From assembly GCA_964017155.1 (NCBI GenBank), contig OZ024863.1:38893038-38957037 (forward strand): a stretch of 64,000 nt of DNA. The letters run 5' to 3'. The notes beneath the pieces are model-generated. The model ran no database searches and was not told where the DNA came from. It saw only the letters and a list, made by a program, of their open reading frames with translations. The DNA is from Oasisia sp. SBJ-2009 (taxonomy: Eukaryota; Annelida; Polychaeta; Sabellida; Siboglinidae). A program made the translations under genes and the position numbers. Positions 59,901-64,000 of this stretch are shown piece after piece (the stretch's first letter is position 1; each line of letters opens with the position of its first letter).

Positions 59901-61549
59901 AGGGTGTCTATGGCCTTCAGTTGGTCAGTCTGAAGTGACCAGTAGACTACTAGACTGTACTCACCTGCCACTGGTAAGCATGCAGGGTGTCTGTGGCTGT
60001 CAGTTGGCCAGTGTGAAGCTTCTTAACTAACTCAGACAGACTCAGTTGTAAGATCTCATGGCACTTTGCTTCGGTAAGCTGCAAGAGACGAAACAGAGCA
60101 TTCAGCCATTGTCATTGCCCATATTAAAAAGGTATATATCATACCAGTCCAGTAGCTGACCAATTTTAATTTCACAAAAACTACCTGAACTATTCGTTGT
60201 TGCAAACTTTGTTAGATTCCAGTTAGGAAAATTATAAAGCTAGAGGAGATCACAACACTTTGATAACTGGAATATATACATTTTGGAGATATTTTAAAAT
60301 ACAAAATATGATAAATGACAATGCATGATTTCATAGACGTAATTTCATGAATAATTATTTTAAAATATACTAACTATAAATATATTGAGTGTTTTCATTC
60401 ACTTTAAATACATTTTAGCTTGGACAGTTATTAAAAACACAAACAATTATTTTATTTACTGAATAATTATTATAGCCGTAACCTAGCTAGTGTCGTGATG
60501 ATACACCTGTACTGCAATATATTATAATTTATATTATTAAACAAACAGTCATATAGAATAAAGTATGGCCATAATTACGAATACGAATACGAATACGAAT
60601 ACGAATACGAATACGAATACGAATACGAATACGAATACGAATACGAATACGAATACGAATACGAATACGAATACGAATACGAATACGAATACGAATACAT
60701 TTATTTCAGGTAAAAACCCATATACAATTGGTACATACATTACAACATCTAAATAGCCTAATTAAAGAGCCAATATTTAAAAAAAAAAAAAAAAATGAAT
60801 AGATAACAAAATAAATAAGGTTATAAGTTAGATAAATGTAAAATTGTAGAAAAAAAGATAAAATAATGAGCAATATACAGGATGTGATTGTAAAATAAAT
60901 ATGCAATTAATTCATACAAATAAACACCTTTTGAAAAGTAAGTTATATAAACAACTTACTGACTTTAAAATATATATATATATAATGAATAATAATAAAG
61001 TTATATGCGAGACATGATGACTATCTTACAGATTTACTGTGTACAATGAATTGGCCCAGCTAATCCACATTGGGCCATTTACTAATTTTCAAAGCAATTG
61101 TACATAACCCTAATCAAGCCATTATTTATGTTAAAAATGCGTCTTTTAAAACCATAAATGTTCTTACGCGTCAATAGGGTTACAAGTGATATATCACTGA
61201 ATGTTTTACCTAAGGCTAAGTATTGCCCATGGGCGTAACCCCCGTTAATTAGAGCAAACGTTACTCGATCAGGTGTGCCCGCCGTCAGTGTCACGGGTCA
61301 CTGACTGTTCACGTCACTTACGTCGCTGGCTTCCACCCGACGCTGCAGTTGCTCCAAGGCGAGTCGGCAGCGTTCCTTCTTGTCGCGTCGTTTTGTCGCC
61401 AGTCGCCGCGACTCGAGCCAGTCTCCGCCCCAGCGCCACAACAACCATGTTGCGTACGCGACACCGACACCTGTTAACACGGGAACTAGACCTGTCATGT
61501 ACAGACCGAACTCTGAAGTCAGAGCCGACCACTGACCTGCAGCCGACAT
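47318..61549 (-). CDS. FAAH: Fatty-acid amide hydrolase, 17 exons, 592 aa
   Basis: An integral-membrane serine hydrolase of the amidase-signature family that cleaves anandamide and other fatty-acid amides. Exons, 5' to 3': 61322-61549, 59965-60078, 58503-58559, 58227-58313, 57787-57858, 57307-57368, 55331-55537, 53860-53900, 52828-52955, 51968-52093, 51636-51733, 50427-50526, 49725-49768, 49353-49392, 48782-48893, 48041-48180, 47318-47440. Every junction is GT-AG and in phase; the sum is 1779 nt including TAG (mammalian FAAH is 579 aa). An N-terminal hydrophobic segment (about residues 17-38) matches the membrane anchor. Triad: Lys156 (GVPVSLKD), Ser231 (AGGSSGGEG), Ser255 (SDIGGSLR), with the 75- and 24-residue spacings of rat Lys142-Ser217-Ser241. 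The C-terminus has [11 protein letters not shown] and [20 protein letters not shown]. Several exon edges are tandemly amplified. Exon 16 has an atypical donor (GTTGTG) and a 98-bp exon 11 is the least conserved part. Confidence 0.95.
47425..47515. repeat. About 47-bp duplication of the FAAH exon 17 acceptor region
   Basis: AACCGACCC-GGCATGTTCTGAAACAA followed by GTATCTGTA-TCTTAAA is present twice (about 47421 and 47467). On the minus strand each copy offers TTTCAG followed by AACATGCC. The inner copy gives a perfect reading frame; the outer copy diverges after CCGGGG. A matching duplication exists in the opposite FAAH fragment at 40270-40361. Confidence 0.85.
49445..49522. repeat. (AGTAGC)n tract in a FAAH intron
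   Basis: About 13 copies of the hexamer AGTAGC, between exons 13 and 14 and only about 55 bp from exon 14. The Ser or Leu runs it spells are not coding. Confidence 0.96.
50055..50305. repeat. (CCGT)n tetranucleotide tract in a FAAH intron
   Basis: About 60 copies of CCGT, nearly perfect for 220 bp, flanked by CCGTGTATCCG and CTATCCGTCTATCC variants. A 4-bp unit without stops keeps all frames open, so long apparent ORFs are artefacts. Confidence 0.97.
50847..50943. repeat. (TA)n tract in a FAAH intron
   Basis: About 95 bp of AT dinucleotides with two TATTATA interruptions, between exons 11 and 12. Confidence 0.95.
51900..52021. repeat. 71-bp partial duplication of the FAAH exon 10 3' end
   Basis: The exon segment read on plus as GACTCAAGGGCATCTCTTGCCTCAAG.ACAGCTCTCTC is repeated 71 bp downstream in the intron (about 51909-51952 versus 51980-52023). 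The intron copy keeps the codons LEARDALES but has lost a usable GT after them. Confidence 0.9.
52365..52530 (+). mobile_element. tRNA-derived SINE, copy 2 (in a FAAH intron)
   Basis: Same family as 1742-1925: A-box-like TGACTCAGGGGTAGAG, B box GGGTCCAAATCC, then TTGGGCAAGATTTTTCAG, TTGCTCCAGTTCACTCAG, TGTATAAATGAATACC and TGGCTATAGACAA. It is in intron 9, antisense to FAAH, and lacks the pentamer tail. Confidence 0.85.
54107..55345. repeat. 45-bp minisatellite, about 27 copies, growing from FAAH exon 7 and its splice donor
   Basis: On the minus strand the unit is TCAGAGACTCTC-ATAAGGACAC-TTGTCTCATTTAGAGTATGTC. The true exon 7 ends GCTCAGAGACTCTC|GTAAGA, so each unit repeats the last 12-14 exon bases, the donor position and about 30 bases of intron. 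Most units have A in place of the first G of the donor (ATAAGG), but several keep GTAAGG (near 54247, 54836 and 54912). Being 45 bp long, the unit encodes 15-residue repeats in open frames on both strands (e.g. [15 protein letters not shown]), which I do not regard as genes. Confidence 0.95.
55331..55537 (-). CDS. FAAH: FAAH exon 7, catalytic amidase-signature exon
   Basis: Encodes [40 protein letters not shown], then [20 protein letters not shown] and AQRLS. It carries both catalytic serines (231, 255) and the oxyanion-forming glycine stretch. The acceptor is TTTCCAG and the donor CTCTC|GTAAGA, which adjoins the 45-bp array. Confidence 0.96.
55937..56850. mobile_element. Element with 107-bp tandem units rich in GACGTC and CGTCGAAACAACGTCG palindromes
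   Basis: It starts CTACCCAGCGGGCAAAATGACG and continues as seven to eight units of 106-107 bp, with GGTGACTATGAAAGTTGTAT recurring at 56132, 56238, 56345, 56452 and 56559. Within each unit GACGTCGAAACAACGTC-type inverted words alternate with TTTGTCAACGTTTTTTCAACG. It ends near GTTTCGATGTCATATACCG and lies in FAAH intron 6. The start resembles that of the palindromic elements at 8603 and 10372. No credible ORF. Confidence 0.85.
57231..57256. other. 26-bp perfect palindrome
   Basis: CGAGATGTAGTTA is followed directly by its reverse complement, in FAAH intron 6, close to exon 6. It could be the remnant of a foldback element or a cruciform; no array or ORF surrounds it. Confidence 0.9.
58227..58313 (-). 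CDS. FAAH: FAAH exon 4, catalytic lysine exon
   Basis: Encodes [16 protein letters not shown]; Lys156 in GVPVSLK is the amidase-signature general base/acid. Acceptor TTGTGTAG, donor AAA|GTAAGT, phase 0 at both ends (87 nt). Confidence 0.96.
59241..60000. repeat. 83-bp minisatellite, eight intronic units plus the true end of FAAH exon 2
   Basis: The TAGGCATGCAGGGTG word (TAAGCATGCAGGGTG in the exon) recurs at 59311, 59394, 59477, 59560, 59643, 59726, 59809, 59892 and 59975, exactly 83 bp apart; the last is exon 2 itself. On the minus strand each unit reads CACTTCAG, a 48-nt stop-free block ([16 protein letters not shown]), then CAG|GTGCGT or CAG|GTGAGT, then 35 nt to the next AG. The exon's own end is [22 protein letters not shown]. 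Thus each unit is an exon-like cassette of 16 codons in phase 0. Confidence 0.95.
60577..60699. repeat. (ACGAAT)n hexamer tract in FAAH intron 1
   Basis: About 20 perfect copies of ACGAAT. Product runs such as Asn-Thr or Phe-Val are artefacts. Confidence 0.97.
61322..61549 (-). CDS. FAAH: FAAH exon 1, start codon and membrane anchor
   Basis: ATG at 61547-61549 is followed by [14 protein letters not shown], a hydrophobic segment ([20 protein letters not shown]) and a basic stretch ([14 protein letters not shown]), like the anchor and helical linker of vertebrate FAAH. Donor GAC|GTAAGT after 76 codons, phase 0. This exon is much more GC-rich than the surrounding introns. Confidence 0.9.
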
Positions 61550-61700
61550 AGCGAGCTTTGTTGACGATGTCGCCCCCTGTCAGACTAGATTGTTATGAAA
61601 CTTGTCCGACGGCAGAGGGCGACGTTGGTGATTTATGACAGAGATGCGGTGTTGACCGCCGCCGCTATAATTAGACTACACGCTCAGCCACGGCCAGAAA
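61550..61700 (-). promoter_or_regulatory. Presumed FAAH promoter and 5' UTR
   Basis: GC-rich sequence directly upstream of the ATG. A TATA-like AATTATAGC lies about 115-125 bases upstream (near 61667) followed by a (GGC)3-type run. No experimental or comparative support; the transcription start is unknown. Confidence 0.3.
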
Positions 61701-62103
61701 GTAGTTTGTTGTCTATGTGACTATGTCTATGTCATAATTGGCAAAACCCCAAAGGGCATTATACCGATGTGGGTGGGGATGGGTCACGTTTTGAAGCACT
61801 ACATTGAATTAAAAATCTTTCCAATGCTTTATAGTTCTATTTAAATATATAAACAAAATGTTAACATATGCCTGTGTTCTAGCCGGTACCTGAATAAATC
61901 GTTTACCATGGCCACACGTGTTGCTTACTAAATAAACGAGGTGGTTATGTAGAGCCCATGTAGAACTGCGTGCAAGGTAGCTTCGCTTACCCAGACTCCG
62001 TGAGGTAGCAGCACTTTTAATCCCTCGCACGAATAACATTCAGAATCCGGCTAAGCGCAAGGAATTTTGTAGGTCATTGACCGGATTCGGAAAGAAACTG
62101 TAT
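61701..62103. other. FAAH upstream flank, nothing assigned
   Basis: No repeat or exon recognised between the presumed promoter and the pogo-like element. Confidence 0.45.
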
Positions 62104-62105
62104 TA

Positions 62106-63698
62106 GGGGAGGGTTACCCATATTGGGCCAGTATATATATATTGGACCACGGCGATTTCTCAGCTTTACGACAATACAGCAACTTGTGGCGCCGAATAGG
62201 GTATTAGCGGCAAAGCAAGTTATCGATTGGGTGATTCAAAGTGGCGAAAAGCGCGCGCAAAAAAAACCGGTGTGGATTTCTTTATTTTTCATCCTGTTGT
62301 TGTAATTGTATCGCAATTTCAAGCGTGTGCCTCTCTGTATCTATCGATGCTCCATCAACGGGATTTGCTTGTCGGGTGTTTGAGGGTCTTTTATAATCAC
62401 AGTTAAGCTCAGAAAGTGTCACTCCAAATAACTCAGGAGAACTACATCCGAAACCCGGAAGTGTCGTGTTACCGATATTGGACCAGCAGAAGGGACATAT
62501 ATTGGACCGGTGGCTCAATATATATCTCAGGAGGTCCGATATAGATTCCGACGCTTATGTAAAGGAAAGTTGTTAAATCAGTATCAAATTATTTCAATAT
62601 ATGTTTTAAATGTTAATGTAGCCTTATCTAATCGTACTTCCGATTTACCATTCTACACGACGCTACTTCCATTTTTGTCAATATTCACTCCCGGACGCCC
62701 AAAATTGTGCCCGGTCCGTCCGTTTGTCTGCTCAGGGAGAGAATGCTAGACAAAATCTATTGTTCATTATGGACACATATGGCAGATGGACTGAAGAAGA
62801 CTTGGACCGCGCCTTGACTGCTCTTCAAAACGGAAACGCAGGCTTAAATGCCATCGCCAAGACTTACGGGGTTCCGAAGGGGACACTCAAAAAGCATCTT
62901 GACAGCGGCAACAAATATGCTAATGGCAGCAACACTTAAATCGGCTGTCCTCATGCCTATATTTTGACAACAAAATTACTGCTATGGGTGGCGTAGGACA
63001 TGAGATATAAGATCATTAGTCTTGGCGGCCGCCATCTTTTAAAATGGCGGATGTTAATGTCGGAGAAGGTCAAAAGTTATGTATTTGAAATGGTGGTCCC
63101 CGAAAACCTATATTAGATACCAAAACTACTGATTTACTTGAAGCAGTGTTAAGATATGAGAAAATAGGTTTACGGCGGCCATCTTGGAAAATGGCCGCCA
63201 ACGCTTTAAAAGGCGAAATCTGAGATAGCCCTATATCCAAATATTGTTGTCATTATGTGCTCTACATTTGTGCCAACTTTCATGCTTGTATCGTAAAACG
63301 CACAATTTATTCACATATCGGCTGGGCTATATTGCAGTATGTAAGCTAATCAGAGACAATCCGTCAGTTAACACTTGTAACGTGTCCAGTCCATAAACAA
63401 ATTTACTAGTTATCAGTGTAGGCCCTACGTGACATATTTGTGTAAGTCTAAACAGCGGTCCAATATTGATCCCGGGGTGGTCCAATATATAGAACTGTGA
63501 CTTATATTGAACCGGTGTGACATTTACTTGTTTCTTTTTTTCTGACAAGAAACGCGCAACAATAGATCAATATGGCGTGACGTGTGGATACCCTAGGTGG
63601 TTACCTTTGTGTGAGAATAGTTTCCACCTAAATCTATCAATGCGCTATGGTGCAATAGATCAAGATGCTTAGGTAGTCCAATATTGGTGATCCTCCCC
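62106..63698 (+). mobile_element. Pogo-like non-autonomous element, copy 2 (about 0.56 kb upstream of the FAAH start)
   Basis: An inverted relative of 20045-21677, flanked by TA at 62104-62105 and 63699-63700. Ends GGGGAGGGTTACCC-ATATTGGGCC and (reversed) GGGGAGGATCACC-AATATTGGAC. Subterminal ATATTGGACC words, the AAGATGGC/GCCATCTT hairpin and the HTH frame are all conserved. Divergence from copy 1 is a few percent by eye, with scattered small indels. Confidence 0.9.
62724..62939 (+). CDS. Psq-type helix-turn-helix fragment, copy 2
   Basis: GRWTEEDLDRALTALQNGNA and LNAIAKTYGVPKGTLKKHLD, ending NKYANGSNT-stop at the same place as in copy 1. Compared with copy 1 there are about eight residue changes and no frameshift in the HTH. 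The recognisable homology begins near LFIMDTYG, so the native start is uncertain. Confidence 0.65.
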   Translation: MSAQGENARQNLLFIMDTYGRWTEEDLDRALTALQNGNAGLNAIAKTYGVPKGTLKKHLDSGNKYANGSNT

Positions 63699-63700
63699 TA

Positions 63701-64000
63701 TTATTGGAGTGTCTGAGCCGAAGCTTCAACCTGTCTCGGATCATGACATTATTCATGACATCGGAAGACGAAATGGGGAGGAATTTGCTGTTGATAATTT
63801 TTGAGTGATATGTTCTAAATGTATTATTATAATTATGTACACGCCAAGCTCTGTCAAATCTTCGAGTTTCACTCTCTCTTCACTTTAGGCTTGCTTAAAA
63901 CATTACACACCCAGGCTCTAAAACACTTTCCTACTTCACGAAACGTAAATGTTGCGTGGATCGAGGCTAATTAAATGGTGGCTAATTCTATCCATAGCCC
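63701..64000. other. Right edge, nothing assigned
   Basis: No exon, repeat or element end recognised. Confidence 0.4.

Noticed and set aside
61298..61321. Read-through of FAAH exon 1 to the nearby in-frame stop
   Set aside because: A consensus GTAAGT donor at 61322 and phase-0 joining to exon 2 give the full FAAH protein.

Overview
This is animal nuclear DNA, most likely from a marine invertebrate such as a mollusc or another spiralian; the sequence alone does not fix the species. The evidence is: split genes with GT-AG introns on the minus strand, several retrotransposon classes (RTE-like and CR1/jockey-like LINEs, Ty3/gypsy), pogo-type and other inverted-repeat DNA elements, tRNA-derived SINEs, very many (TA)n tracts and abundant minisatellites. 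Nothing suggests prokaryotic DNA, and no rRNA, functional tRNA or CRISPR was seen.

Only two host genes are well supported. (1) At the left edge, minus strand, are the 5' exons of a gp130/Domeless-like class I cytokine receptor (signal peptide, Ig domain, fibronectin-III domain ending in a WSxWS-like motif), running off the window. (2) At 47.3-61.5 kb, minus strand, is a complete 17-exon fatty-acid amide hydrolase (FAAH). I could join every exon in phase into 592 codons, with an N-terminal membrane segment, the Ser-cisSer-Lys amidase triad at the spacing known for rat FAAH, and a C-terminal stop. A broken FAAH 3' fragment lies in the opposite orientation at 38.4-40.4 kb.

Between and around these genes lies nested transposon wreckage. 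At 4.6-14.7 kb is a roughly 10-kb foldback (inverted arms of more than 3 kb) whose right arm is interrupted by a 5'-truncated RTE-like LINE with a 10-bp target duplication. At 19.2-27.7 kb is a decayed gypsy element whose gag is split by a 7-kb insertion of unknown class flanked by 7-bp duplications; that insertion carries a 1.6-kb pogo-like element. A second, inverted copy of the pogo-like element lies just upstream of FAAH. At 27.7-28.6 kb is a 78-bp minisatellite. At 28.7-34.9 kb is a decayed gypsy gag-pol enclosed by inverted arrays of a CGGCGAC-containing short repeat instead of LTRs. At 35.2-36.7 and 41-43.3 kb are two more LINE remnants, the latter with a (TA)n expansion that keeps the reverse-transcriptase frame open.

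The most unusual signal is inside FAAH. At least five separate tandem amplifications (83, 45, 71, about 47 and 43 bp units) each start at an exon edge and carry exon sequence plus the splice site or stop codon. The 83-bp array consists of eight units, each containing a 48-nt, stop-free, phase-0 exon-like block bounded by AG and GT. This could be a nursery of cassette exons.
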